Of a stretch of 64,000 nt of DNA, positions 42,996 to 51,791 are shown in pieces. The translations under genes were made by a program, and so were the position numbers. The notes under the pieces were generated by a model. It was not told the origin of the DNA. It worked only from the letters and a program-made list of their open reading frames with translations, and made no database searches. Source of the stretch: Deltaproteobacteria bacterium. GTDB lineage: Bacteria > Desulfobacterota > Binatia > UTPRO1. The stretch spans positions 1 through 64,000 of the forward strand of contig JAJCZP010000265.1 in assembly GCA_029262315.1 (NCBI GenBank), given 5' to 3'. How positions within the stretch are numbered: position 1 is the first letter of the stretch; every line of letters starts with the position of its first letter.

Positions 42996-43576
42996 CCAGG
43001 CCCGCCGACGTGGCGGACGCGAGCACAGCCCTCCGGGGGGTGTTGATGGCCGTTCGCGTCAAAGGTCGGGCCGAGGTGCCGATCATCGCCGAAGCCGTTG
43101 GTGCGGCGGCGACCGAGGTGCGAACGCTGCTCGACCAAGCGGCGGTACGTGACGAAGTGCGCTGCCTCGATGACCAGCGTCGCTGGGCGCTCACCGACCA
43201 GGGGCGCGTGAGGCTTGTCGCGTTGAACGCGTACGCTGGCCTGGACTTGGCGCAGCTCGGCGCAACGTACGATCAGTTTCTGACGCACGACGCGGCACTC
43301 AAGGGCGCCATTGCTGCATGGCAGGAGGAACGCTCTCCGGTCCGGTTGGGTGCTGTGCGCGCGGCCGCGGCCGCCGCCTCCCCCGTGATCCGGCAACTCG
43401 CCGAGATCGATCGACGGTATGCGGTGTACGCTCGCCGATTCGACCAGACGTGTGCCCGGGTCGGCGCTGGAGATGTGAGAGCGGTCGCGAGGCCCGGAGC
43501 CGACTCGGTTCATCAGGTGTGGTTCGAGTTGCACGAGGACTTGTTGGTGATGCTCGAGCGTACGAGATGCGCGTGA
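42992..43576 (+). CDS. Winged-helix protein related to a family seen with pyruvate phosphate dikinase in actinobacteria
   Basis: 194 residues from a GTG overlapping the previous stop. Residues about 14-75 look like a winged helix (VPIIAEAVGAAATEVRTLLDQ, RWALTDQGRVRL). The C-terminal half is helical and ends with DSVHQVWFELHEDLLVMLERTR. From memory, this ending characterises actinobacterial proteins often encoded near PPDK; there is no PPDK here. A regulatory role is inferred. It overlaps the downstream HAD gene by 10 nt. Confidence 0.68.
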   Translation: MTRPADVADASTALRGVLMAVRVKGRAEVPIIAEAVGAAATEVRTLLDQAAVRDEVRCLDDQRRWALTDQGRVRLVALNAYAGLDLAQLGATYDQFLTHDAALKGAIAAWQEERSPVRLGAVRAAAAAASPVIRQLAEIDRRYAVYARRFDQTCARVGAGDVRAVARPGADSVHQVWFELHEDLLVMLERTRCA

Positions 43577-44280
43577 CGATTCCGGAGACGTGGCGCCTCG
43601 GTGCGCTGCTCCTTGATTTCGATCACACCCTCGCTGATCTCGGCCGCTGGGTTGATTGGCAGGCCGCGCGCGACGGCATTCAGGCCCTGTACGCCGAACT
43701 CGGTCTCGATGTCATGGAGATCCTGCGCGCACGTCGGGGGCACTCGCCGATGGCGGTGTTGGACGCGGCGTTGCACGCGCGCGTCTCGTCGGACGTCGCG
43801 GACGCCGTGAAGACCAAGGCGTACGCGATTCTCGAATCGGTCGAATGTGAGGGCGCCGAGCGCACGGCACTGTTGCCAGGGGCGGCTACCACGCTGCAGA
43901 TGGCGACGGCCGCGGGCGTGCGCGTCGGCATCGTCACCGCCAACGCCGAGAGCGCGGCGCGCCACGTGCTTGCCCGTTGCGATCTCGAGCGGCACGTCGG
44001 TGTCGTCGTCGGACGGACGACCGCGCTGCCGCTCAAACCCGCGCCCGACATGTTCCTGCACGCCGCGGAGCGCCTCGGCGTCTCTCCCTCGGAGACGATC
44101 GCGGTCGGTGACAGTCCGGGGGACGCGGAGGGCGCGGTCGCGGCTGGGATGTTGGCCGTGGGCGTGCTCGGGGGCGAAGCGGGGGAAGGGCGTCTCTTCG
44201 ACGCCGGCGCGTCCTGGGTGCTGCAGGATCTCACGGCGTTGCCCCTTCTCCTGGCGTTCTGGGCGGAAGGGGCCGAATAG
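43567..44280 (+). CDS. HAD-family hydrolase (phosphoglycolate-phosphatase-like)
   Basis: 237 residues. Motif I is ALLLDFDHTLAD, motif II GIVTANAES, the motif III Lys is in LPLKPAPD, and motif IV VGDSPGDAEGAVAAGM. The helical cap lies between about 20 and 95. It resembles Gph-like phosphatases; the substrate is open. It overlaps the winged-helix gene by 10 nt and ends the four-gene run that began at 42282. A 150-nt gap with a small GC hairpin (44347-44362) separates it from the glycosyltransferase operon. Confidence 0.85.
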   Translation: MRVTIPETWRLGALLLDFDHTLADLGRWVDWQAARDGIQALYAELGLDVMEILRARRGHSPMAVLDAALHARVSSDVADAVKTKAYAILESVECEGAERTALLPGAATTLQMATAAGVRVGIVTANAESAARHVLARCDLERHVGVVVGRTTALPLKPAPDMFLHAAERLGVSPSETIAVGDSPGDAEGAVAAGMLAVGVLGGEAGEGRLFDAGASWVLQDLTALPLLLAFWAEGAE

Positions 44281-44431
44281 GTCGTGGCTGACGCGGCGGA
44301 GCAGGCCCATTGTCGTGTCTCGATACGCGGCGACAGGAGGGGGCTTCCCCAGTCCCTTGGGGCGATCTATCTGATTGAGAAATAGTGCTTTGACTTGCCC
44401 CATGGCGCTATGACACGCTCAAAAGTTGCCG

Positions 44432-45469
44432 ATGAAGTTGGTTATCCAAATCCCTTGTCTGGACGAGGAGGAGACCCTTGCCGAGACGATCGGGGGTCTG
44501 CCACGCCACATCGATGGCATCGAGGAGATCGACATCATCGTCATCGACGATGGCAGTACCGATCGAACGGCGCAGGTAGCCGAAGAAGCTGGGGCTCAGG
44601 TCATTCGCTTTCCCAACCACCAGGGCCTCGCGCGCGCGTTCGTGGCCGGTCTCGATCATGCGTTACAACTCGGGGCGGACATCATCGTGAACACGGATGC
44701 CGACAATCAGTATAGCGGTGACGACATTCCTGCCTTGGTTGCGCCGATCGTCCGTGGTGACGCCGACATGGTGATCGGCGATCGCGATACGGCGCGTCTG
44801 CGCCACTTCAGTCCCGGGAAGCGTATCTTGCAGCGCCTCGGGAGTTGGACCGTGCGGCAGTTGTCGGGCACCAGCGTGCCAGACGCCACGAGCGGGTTTC
44901 GCGCGCTCAGTCGAGCAGCGGCGCTCAAAATGAATGTGTTGTCCGACTTTACCTACACGCTCGAGACGATCATTCAGGCTGGCAAGAAGCAGCTGGCGAT
45001 CGCCCACGTGCCGGTGAGTGCAAATCCTACGCCGCGTCCCTCGCGACTCTTTTCCGGCCCGTCGCACTACATTCGCCGCTCGGCGAGTACGCTGATTCGC
45101 ATCTACGCTTTGTACGAGCCGTTCAAAGTGTTCACGTTACTCGGCCTCGCGTTCATTCTGGTTGCGAGTGGGATCGGCGTTCGCTTCCTGTACTACTACG
45201 TGACGACCGGTGGTTCCGGGCACGTGCAGTCGTTGATTCTTGCCGGTGCGCTCTCGGTGATCGGTTTTCTGACCGCCATGAGCGGCTTGCTCGCCGATCT
45301 CATCGGGCGCAACCGACAGCTCTCGGAAGAGATTCTGTTGCGAGTCCGACGTCTCGAACTTGGTACGGAGGCTGGAGTGGAGCAGCCGGGGGCTCCCGCG
45401 CCGTCGGGGGCTCGCCGCGAGCGCGAGGCGACACGCCGACAGCGACGGGCGAGCCGCCTCGCACAGTGA
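44432..45469 (+). CDS. Dolichol-phosphate-mannose-synthase-like glycosyltransferase (GT2) with two C-terminal helices
   Basis: 345 residues from the ATG at 44432. The GT2 domain (1-220) has IQIPCLDEEETLAETI, IIVIDDGSTDRT, IIVNTDADNQYSGDDI (DxD-like) and GFRALSRAAALKM, the DPM1/undecaprenyl-phosphate sugar synthase pattern. Two membrane helices follow (about 232-255 and 268-292) and then a long basic tail (EATRRQRRASRLAQ). It probably charges a polyprenyl phosphate with a sugar or extends a lipid-linked chain. It is first in a rightward four-glycosyltransferase operon; the next gene starts one nt after its stop. Confidence 0.93.
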   Translation: MKLVIQIPCLDEEETLAETIGGLPRHIDGIEEIDIIVIDDGSTDRTAQVAEEAGAQVIRFPNHQGLARAFVAGLDHALQLGADIIVNTDADNQYSGDDIPALVAPIVRGDADMVIGDRDTARLRHFSPGKRILQRLGSWTVRQLSGTSVPDATSGFRALSRAAALKMNVLSDFTYTLETIIQAGKKQLAIAHVPVSANPTPRPSRLFSGPSHYIRRSASTLIRIYALYEPFKVFTLLGLAFILVASGIGVRFLYYYVTTGGSGHVQSLILAGALSVIGFLTAMSGLLADLIGRNRQLSEEILLRVRRLELGTEAGVEQPGAPAPSGARREREATRRQRRASRLAQ

Positions 45470-45470
45470 G

Positions 45471-46658
45471 ATGATCCGTGCCTGCCTGTTCGGCGCCTAC
45501 AACGCAGCGCACCCCGCGACGCGGTCGTTGACCGCCGCGCTCGTTGCAGCCGGTTGCGAGGTTCGGGAGTGTCACGAGCCATTGTGGGAGCGCACTCGCG
45601 ACAAAATGGCCGGGTATTTCGGTGCGCGGAGTTTGGTGCGTCATGCCCTCGCGTATCTCCGTGTGGCCGTCCGGTTGACGCGTGCGTGGCGCCGCGACCC
45701 GAGTGCCGAGATTGTGATCATTGGGTTCAACGGGCAGCTCGATGTTTTGCTGGCACGAATGGTTGCCGGCCGGCGCGCCCGGCTCGTGTTCGCGCCGCTG
45801 GTGACGCTCACCGAGACGCTGGTCGATGATCGCAAGGTGTATCGCCGTGGAGGTTTGCGGGCGGGGCTCTCCCGATGGCTCGACCGTCGCACCCTTGAGG
45901 CGGCGGATTTGGTTCTCCTCGACACAGAGACGCATCGACAGTACGTCCGCGACCGCATAACGGCGCGGGCACGGACGGCGACGCTCTATCTCGGTGCCCA
46001 CAGGAGCTTCCGCCCTGAGACGCCTCGGATACGTGCGGCAGGGGATGCTCTCCGGGTTCTGTTTTACGGCCAATATGTACCGCTTCATGGTGCCCACGTG
46101 ATCGTTGAGGCGGCGGCTCTGGCCGGTCCGGACGCTGGCATCGAGTTCACCATGATCGGGACAGGACCAGATCGGCAGGCGGCGCAGGAGCTCGCCGAGC
46201 GGCGGGGATGTCCACACGTGCGGTTCGAAGATTGGCTGCCATTCGAAGAACTGCCGGCCAGGCTCCGCGAATGTGACGTGGCGCTCGGGATCTTCGGACT
46301 GACGCCGAAGGCGCGGATGGTAGTGCCGACCAAGGTCTATCAAGCGGCCGCGACGGGTCGCGCAATCATTACAGGGGATACTCCTGCTGTCCGCGAGGTC
46401 TTCACGCCGGATCAGGACATCTTGTTGGTGTCACGTGGTGATCCCGGGGCCCTCGTGGCAGCACTCCGGCGGCTGCGTGATTCCCCTGACCTCGGTCCGC
46501 GCCTCGGCCGGAACGCCGGACGATTGCTCGCCGAGCATCTCGATCCCCGTGCGCAAGGCGCGCGGGTCCGCGCCCTGCTGGGGGAGGCGTTTCCCGATCT
46601 GGCGGATCGTATGCATGTGAAAACTACAGCGCATGACTCAGAGCCTGCGTCCGCCTAA
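45471..46658 (+). CDS. Glycosyltransferase family 4
   Basis: 395 residues. A GT-B fold: IRACLFGAYNAAHPATRSLTAALVAAG at the start, ALRVLFYGQYVPLHGAHVIVEAAAL opening the donor domain, then DWLPFEELPARLRECDVALGIFG and VVPTKVYQAAATGRAIITGDT in place of the usual E-x7-E loop. The ATG is directly after the previous stop. It overlaps the next gene by 26 nt. Donor and acceptor are unknown; the context says surface polysaccharide. Confidence 0.92.
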   Translation: MIRACLFGAYNAAHPATRSLTAALVAAGCEVRECHEPLWERTRDKMAGYFGARSLVRHALAYLRVAVRLTRAWRRDPSAEIVIIGFNGQLDVLLARMVAGRRARLVFAPLVTLTETLVDDRKVYRRGGLRAGLSRWLDRRTLEAADLVLLDTETHRQYVRDRITARARTATLYLGAHRSFRPETPRIRAAGDALRVLFYGQYVPLHGAHVIVEAAALAGPDAGIEFTMIGTGPDRQAAQELAERRGCPHVRFEDWLPFEELPARLRECDVALGIFGLTPKARMVVPTKVYQAAATGRAIITGDTPAVREVFTPDQDILLVSRGDPGALVAALRRLRDSPDLGPRLGRNAGRLLAEHLDPRAQGARVRALLGEAFPDLADRMHVKTTAHDSEPASA

Positions 46659-47595
46659 GCTCATGGAGCGCGGTTCGCGGATAGGGATCGTGATTCCGAC
46701 ATGGAATCGCGGTTTGAGCGCGGCGCGATGCGTGCGAGCATTGGCGCCCGCGTTCTCTCGCAACTGCTTCGTAGTCGTTGTCGACAGTGCCTCGCGCGCG
46801 GCGGAGCGTGCGACCATGGAAGCGGCGCTGAAGGACGCGGGTCTTTCGTCGTCCGTGGTGACGATTCTCGCGTTGCCGGAAAACCGTGGCTTCGCCGGTG
46901 CCGTGAACGCAGGCGTGGCGGCTGCGTTCGCCCGAGCGGCAGACGCCGTGCTCGTCCTGAATGACGATGCCGTCCTCGACGCGCCGTCGATCGAGACCCT
47001 GGGTGCTGCTGCCGTGTCCGGCGTCGGCATCGTGGCGCCTCGGGTCGTGGATGATGGGAGTGGACAGGAAGTTTCGCGGGGGGAACGTGTCTGCGTGCCG
47101 TTGCTCTGTCTCCCGCGTACGTGGCTTCGGGTGCGCCGCTCTGACACGACGCCGTACAGTGTGAGCGGAGTCCTCGGAGTGGCGTTCCTCGTTACGCGCC
47201 CGTGTTTCGACGCGGTGGGGCCGCTCGCCGAGTCGTTCTTTGCGTACTATGAAGAGGTCGACTACTGCCTGCGTGTTCGTGCCGCGGGGTTTCGGATCGT
47301 CGTGGCACCTCAGGCGACCGTACGGCACGACGGATTTCGCGGTTTCGCCGGGGGATTTACTCCGCTCGCGGCGTACCTGAAGGCCCGTAACCTCCCGCTG
47401 CTCGTCCGCCGACATGGCGGCGTGCTTGCGTGGATCGTCTTCGTGCCCATGTATCTTGCGCTCCTGGCCAGTAGCGCAGTCACGTACGCTGGTCGTGGGA
47501 GACGCCGGATTCTCTCGGCGTTGTTGCGAGGGTTTGTTGACGCCGCGTGCGCCCGTAGCGGGCCGCCGCCCGCGGCGCTGAGCGGGCCTGCATGA
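46633..47595 (+). CDS. Glycosyltransferase family 2 (rhamnosyltransferase-like)
   Basis: 320 residues from the ATG at 46633; the ATG at 46663, four nt after the previous stop, is an alternative. GT2 motifs: RIGIVIPTWNRGLSAARC, VVVDSASRAAE, GFAGAVNAGVAAAF, VLVLNDDAVLDAP and YYEEVDYCLRVRAAGF, the pattern of Wbbl-type rhamnosyl/galactosyl transferases. One C-terminal helix (LAWIVFVPMYLALLASSAV) probably attaches it to the membrane. Its TGA overlaps the next start in ATGA form. Confidence 0.92.
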   Translation: MTQSLRPPKLMERGSRIGIVIPTWNRGLSAARCVRALAPAFSRNCFVVVVDSASRAAERATMEAALKDAGLSSSVVTILALPENRGFAGAVNAGVAAAFARAADAVLVLNDDAVLDAPSIETLGAAAVSGVGIVAPRVVDDGSGQEVSRGERVCVPLLCLPRTWLRVRRSDTTPYSVSGVLGVAFLVTRPCFDAVGPLAESFFAYYEEVDYCLRVRAAGFRIVVAPQATVRHDGFRGFAGGFTPLAAYLKARNLPLLVRRHGGVLAWIVFVPMYLALLASSAVTYAGRGRRRILSALLRGFVDAACARSGPPPAALSGPA

Positions 47596-48695
47596 GTGTA
47601 CGTATCGCGATTGGCGCGATCGTGCGCACGCTGGGTGGCCCGGCCACATACGGGCGTGAACTCGTGGCGGCACTTACGGCCCGGCAGCCGGCAGGGATCG
47701 AGTACGTCGTCCTGACGGATGGTCCCGAGGCGTTCGATGGCACCGGGGCCGAAGTGTGCCATGTGCCGCTCGGGAACGCGTATGCTCAGGTCGTGTGGGA
47801 TCACGCGCTCGTGCCAGCGGCGGTCCGGCGTATGCGTGCCGACCTCTATCACGGTACCAAGAATACGCTTCCGCTCATGCTCCCGTGTCCCTCTGTCGTG
47901 ACCATCCACGACCTTGCGGTCTACGAGCATCCGAAAACCTTTGCCGCATTGCAACGATGGCATTTGCGAACACACCTACCGTTCGCGGCCCGCAGGGCGC
48001 GCGCCATCGTTACGGTCTCCGAGCACGCAGGGCGGGATCTGCGCGCGCGCTTTCCCGACGTTGCAGACAAGGTACGTGTGGTACCGAACGGCGTCGGCAG
48101 AGGCTTCCGTCGGGTCCAGGACGCACACCAACTCGCGACGTTCCGCTCGCGGCATGGCCTCGGCTCCGGTCCGCTCGTGGCATATCTCGGTACGCTCCAG
48201 CCGCGTAAGAACGTCGAACTTCTCGCGGCAGCCTTCGGACGATTGGCGGCGGTCGTGCCCGAGGCGGAACTCGTGCTCGCGGGCCGCATCCGGCCTGGCT
48301 ACAAGCCCTCGCTTCCCTCCGAGCGGGTGCGGTTGATCGGTCCGCTCCCCGACGATGAACTTGCGTCTTTCTACAGCAGTGCGTCGGTGTTGGTGAGCCC
48401 TTCGCTGTACGAGGGCTTCGGACTCACCCTGCTCGAGGCGATGGCCTGTGGATGCCCCGTCATCGCACTCCGCCGGAGCGCGGTTCCCGAGGTCGTCGGA
48501 GACGCGGCAGCTCTCCTCGACGAGGCACGCGAGGACGAACTTGCGGCTCTGCTGCGGCGGGTCCTCACCGAGCCTGGCTTCGCGGATGGTCTCCGTGCGC
48601 GAGGGGTGGAGCGTGCGGGGCAGTATTCATGGGAACGTGCGGCTGAAGCCGTGGAGAGCGTGTATCGAGAGGCGATCGCCTCCTTCCCCTCGTGA
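47592..48695 (+). CDS. Glycosyltransferase family 4 (mannosyltransferase-like)
   Basis: 367 residues. GT-B fold with GGPATYGRELVAALTAR, YHGTKNTLPLMLPCPSVVTIHDLAVYEHP, VVPNGVGRGFRR, LVAYLGTLQPRKNVELLAAAF and the donor-site E-x7-E loop YEGFGLTLLEAMACGCPVIA. The HDL segment and TLQPRKN are common in WbaZ/mannosyltransferase-type GT4 enzymes. It ends the rightward operon, whose last stop is followed by a hairpin and a 24-bp palindrome before the convergent aceE. Confidence 0.94.
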   Translation: MSVRIAIGAIVRTLGGPATYGRELVAALTARQPAGIEYVVLTDGPEAFDGTGAEVCHVPLGNAYAQVVWDHALVPAAVRRMRADLYHGTKNTLPLMLPCPSVVTIHDLAVYEHPKTFAALQRWHLRTHLPFAARRARAIVTVSEHAGRDLRARFPDVADKVRVVPNGVGRGFRRVQDAHQLATFRSRHGLGSGPLVAYLGTLQPRKNVELLAAAFGRLAAVVPEAELVLAGRIRPGYKPSLPSERVRLIGPLPDDELASFYSSASVLVSPSLYEGFGLTLLEAMACGCPVIALRRSAVPEVVGDAAALLDEAREDELAALLRRVLTEPGFADGLRARGVERAGQYSWERAAEAVESVYREAIASFPS

Positions 48696-48712
48696 TTCGA
48701 CGACGGAGAGAT

Positions 48713-48734
48713 CCAGCGTAGATTGCGACGCTGG
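48713..48734 (+). terminator. Hairpin after the four-glycosyltransferase operon
   Basis: CCAGCGT (48713-48719) and ACGCTGG (48728-48734) form a perfect 7-bp stem with an 8-nt loop, 18 nt past the last glycosyltransferase stop. Only TTCC follows, so if it terminates, it does so without a strong U tract. Confidence 0.45.
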
Positions 48735-48778
48735 TTCCGGTGTGGCGGGCACGGGCCGAGCGTACGTGCGCCGTGGCA

Positions 48779-48802
48779 TCGCGTCCCGGCGCCGGGACGC
48801 GA
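48779..48802. terminator. 24-bp perfect palindrome between convergent genes
   Basis: TCGCGTCCCGGC is followed directly by its exact reverse complement. It sits between the convergent ends of the glycosyltransferase operon and aceE, 37 nt past the aceE stop. It can form a cruciform or a GC-rich hairpin in either transcript, so a bidirectional terminator is likely; a protein-binding dyad is the alternative. Confidence 0.5.
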
Positions 48803-48838
48803 ATTCTGGTAGTCGATGGGGAGCGAAGGGTGCTCGCG

Positions 48839-51502
48839 TCACGCATAAGCGGGATCGCGTTTGTCAGGGTCGAGGTCGAGGCTGACGATTGCATCTTGTA
48901 CCTGCTCTCGCGAGAGGTCGCCCCGGGCGGCCAATTCCGAGAGAGCCGCGACGCAGATGGAAGTCGCATCGACTTCGAAAAAGCGTCGCAATGCCTGGCG
49001 TGTATCGCTTCGGCCGAAGCCGTCAGTGCCGAGCGACCGTATGCCAGCCGGGACGAACGGCGCGATCTGATCGGGGACGATCTTCATGTAGTCGCTGGCC
49101 GCAACGATGGGCCAGGGCTCGGACGCGAGCGCACGGGCGATATACGGGACGCGTGGTGGGTCGAGGGGATGCAGCATGTTGTGGCGCGTGGCGGCGAGGC
49201 CGTCTCGCCGGAGCTGAGTGTAGCTGGTGACACTCCAGACGTTCGCGCTCACGCCACGCTCGGCGAGGAGATCGCTCGCGGCGAGAGCTTCATGTAAGAT
49301 CGCGCCGCTTCCGAAGAGATGCAGCCGGGGAGTGTCGGTCGATGCGTCGACGTGTCGTACTTTGTACAGTCCGTGGAGGATGCCTTCCTCCGCACCCTCG
49401 GGCATTGCCGGTTGGTTCCAGGCTTCGTTCATCACGGTCAGGTAGTAGAACGTGTCCTCACGTTCGATGTACATACGGCGGATGCCGTCGGCGATGATGA
49501 CGGCGATCTCGTACGCGTACGCCGGATCGTACGCGCGGAGCGATGGAACCACGCTCGCCAGCACGTGGCTGTGGCCGTCCTGATGCTGCAATCCCTCGCC
49601 GGCTAGCGTGGTCCGGCCCGCGGTCGCTCCGATCAGGAATCCCTTTCCGCGCGCGTCGGCATGCTGCCAGATGAGATCACCCACCCGTTGGAAGCCGAAC
49701 ATCGAGTAGAAGATGAAGAATGGAATCGTGTTGATTCCATGGGCCGCGTACGCCGTGCCGGCGGCGGTGAACGATGCCAGCGCGCCGGCTTCGGTAATGC
49801 CCTCTTCGAGGAGCTGGCCGTCGGCGACCTCGCGATAGTAGGCGACGATGTCGGAATCGACCGGCTCGTAGCGTTGCCCCAGCTGCGAGTAGATCCCGAA
49901 CTTTCGGAAGAGCGAGTCCATGCCGAAGGTCCGGGCCTCGTCGGGGACGATCGGTACAATCAGGCGCCCGATCTTGGGATCGCTCATCAGGTGTCGCAGC
50001 ATGCTGACGAATACCTGCGTCGTCGCGACGTCGCGACCGTTGCCTTGGCGGAACTCCGCGAGGATTGCCGCGGGGTCCGAATCGAGCGGTGCGGAGCGGA
50101 CGATCCGGCTCGGAACGTATCCGCCACGCGCGGTGACACGCTCGCGCAGATAGCGCATCTCCTCGCTGTCGTCTGGCGGGCGGTAAAAGGGCATTCCGGG
50201 GAGAGCCTCGTCATCGATCGGAATGCCGAGCCGATCGCGGAACGCGCGGAGCTCAGTCTCGCCCAGCTTCTTCGCTTGGTGCGAGATATTGCGGCCCTCG
50301 GCTGCGGCGCCGAGGCCGTAGCCTTTGATCGTCTTGGCTAGAATCACGGTAGGCGCGTCGCGATGGGCTACGGCGGCGGCGTACGCCGCGTACACCTTTT
50401 CGACGTCGTGGCCCCCCCGTCGAAGCGCGCGGAGCTTGGCATCGGTCAGATCGGCGACGAGCGCGGCGAGTCGAGGATCGGTACCGAAGAAGTCCCGCCG
50501 AATGTATTCGCCGGACTCGACGCAGTATTTTTGATACTGCCCGTCGACGACCGAGTTCATGCGCTCCACGAGGATGCCCTCGGAGTCGCGTGCGAGCAGC
50601 GGATCCCAGTCGTCGCCCCAGATCACTTTGATCACGTTCCAGCCGGCGCCGCGAAACGCACCTTCGAGTTCCTGAATGATCTTGCCGTTCCCGCGGACGG
50701 GGCCGTCGAGTCGCTGGAGATTGCAGTTGACCACCCAGATCAAGTTGTCGAGTTTCTCGCGCGACGCCAGGGTGATCGCTCCCAGGCTCTCGGGTTCGTC
50801 CATTTCGCCATCGCCGAGGAAGGCCCATACGTGTCCTTCGGTCCCATCGATGAGGCCGCGGGCGCGCGCGTAGCGGTTGAAGCGTGCCTGATAGATCGAG
50901 CAGATCGGGGCTAAGCCCATCGACACCGTGGGCCACTCCCAGAACTCAGGCATGAGCCATGGGTGAGGATATGAGGAAAGCCCGCCTTCCGAGGCGAGTT
51001 CGCGGCGGAAATTGTCTAGTTGCGGCAGGCCGAGGCGGCCCTCGAGAAACGCGCGAGCATAGATGCCAGGAGCGGCATGGCCTTGAAAGTAGATGAAATC
51101 GCCGGATGCCTCCGGTGTGTGTGCCCGAAAGAAATGGTGGAAGCCGACTTCGAGGAGTGTCGCCAACGAGGCATACGTCGAAATGTGCCCGCCGATTCCC
51201 CCCGAGTGGTCGTTGGCTCGTATCACCATGGCGGCGGCGTTCCAGCGTACGAGATTCTTGATGCGGCGCTCGATCGCCCGATCACCCGGGTAGGCGGGTT
51301 GCTGCTCCACCGGGATGGTGTTCACGTACGGCGTGTTGGCGGTGAACGGCGCGATGACTCCGCGCCGATAGCCGTACTCCAGAAGTCGCGAGATCACGTA
51401 GCGGGCACGCTCCCCGCCACCCTCGTCGATCACAGCGTCGAGGGACTCGATCCAGCCGGCCGCCTCGGCGCGGTCGGCATCACGGGGAACGCGCACATCC
51501 AT
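48839..51502 (-). CDS. aceE: Pyruvate dehydrogenase E1 component, homodimeric type
   Basis: 887 residues, the usual length of the single-chain E1 that decarboxylates pyruvate with thiamine diphosphate and acetylates lipoyl-E2. Family segments run end to end: TPYVNTIPVEQQPAYPGD, RANDHSGGIGGHIST, the ThDP motif GDGEMDEPESLGAI through VNCNLQRLDGPVRGNGKI, KTIKGYGLGAAAEGRN, FGMDSLFRKFGIYS, LLEEGITEAGA and GEGLQHQDGHSHVLAS. No E2 or E3 gene adjoins, so the complex is encoded elsewhere in part. It is read toward the glycosyltransferase operon, with a 286-nt divergent upstream region. Confidence 0.97.
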   Translation of the reverse strand: MDVRVPRDADRAEAAGWIESLDAVIDEGGGERARYVISRLLEYGYRRGVIAPFTANTPYVNTIPVEQQPAYPGDRAIERRIKNLVRWNAAAMVIRANDHSGGIGGHISTYASLATLLEVGFHHFFRAHTPEASGDFIYFQGHAAPGIYARAFLEGRLGLPQLDNFRRELASEGGLSSYPHPWLMPEFWEWPTVSMGLAPICSIYQARFNRYARARGLIDGTEGHVWAFLGDGEMDEPESLGAITLASREKLDNLIWVVNCNLQRLDGPVRGNGKIIQELEGAFRGAGWNVIKVIWGDDWDPLLARDSEGILVERMNSVVDGQYQKYCVESGEYIRRDFFGTDPRLAALVADLTDAKLRALRRGGHDVEKVYAAYAAAVAHRDAPTVILAKTIKGYGLGAAAEGRNISHQAKKLGETELRAFRDRLGIPIDDEALPGMPFYRPPDDSEEMRYLRERVTARGGYVPSRIVRSAPLDSDPAAILAEFRQGNGRDVATTQVFVSMLRHLMSDPKIGRLIVPIVPDEARTFGMDSLFRKFGIYSQLGQRYEPVDSDIVAYYREVADGQLLEEGITEAGALASFTAAGTAYAAHGINTIPFFIFYSMFGFQRVGDLIWQHADARGKGFLIGATAGRTTLAGEGLQHQDGHSHVLASVVPSLRAYDPAYAYEIAVIIADGIRRMYIEREDTFYYLTVMNEAWNQPAMPEGAEEGILHGLYKVRHVDASTDTPRLHLFGSGAILHEALAASDLLAERGVSANVWSVTSYTQLRRDGLAATRHNMLHPLDPPRVPYIARALASEPWPIVAASDYMKIVPDQIAPFVPAGIRSLGTDGFGRSDTRQALRRFFEVDATSICVAALSELAARGDLSREQVQDAIVSLDLDPDKRDPAYA

Positions 51503-51568
51503 GTCCGATTGAAGATACCACGGCGTGCGGTCTTTGCGATCTGCATCGCCTGTACGGCCGTGCGGATG

Positions 51569-51587
51569 CGCTATGGTCCGCTATGGT
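51569..51587 (-). promoter_or_regulatory. Direct repeat upstream of aceE
   Basis: CGCTATGGT occurs at 51569-51577 and again at 51579-51587, a 10-bp period (one helical turn) about 70-85 nt upstream of aceE in the divergent gap. It could be a regulator site or a -10 region duplicated. No known pyruvate-regulator operator was recognised. Confidence 0.3.
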
Positions 51588-51791
51588 GCCGACAGCCGCG
51601 CCCGGCGTGAAGGCGCTTGCCGGTCCGGAGGCATCCTCGTATTCTTCTGGGGCTCCGTGGTAGGTGCCGCGCAGGATGTGCCGTGTTCGGTGCGCGCGTT
51701 TAGATGCTGACGGGCTCCGGGGGTAGTGAGGTAGAGTGGGGGAGCCGGCCCAGGCCGAGACACGGCTGTCCGAGACCCAAACATTACCGTG

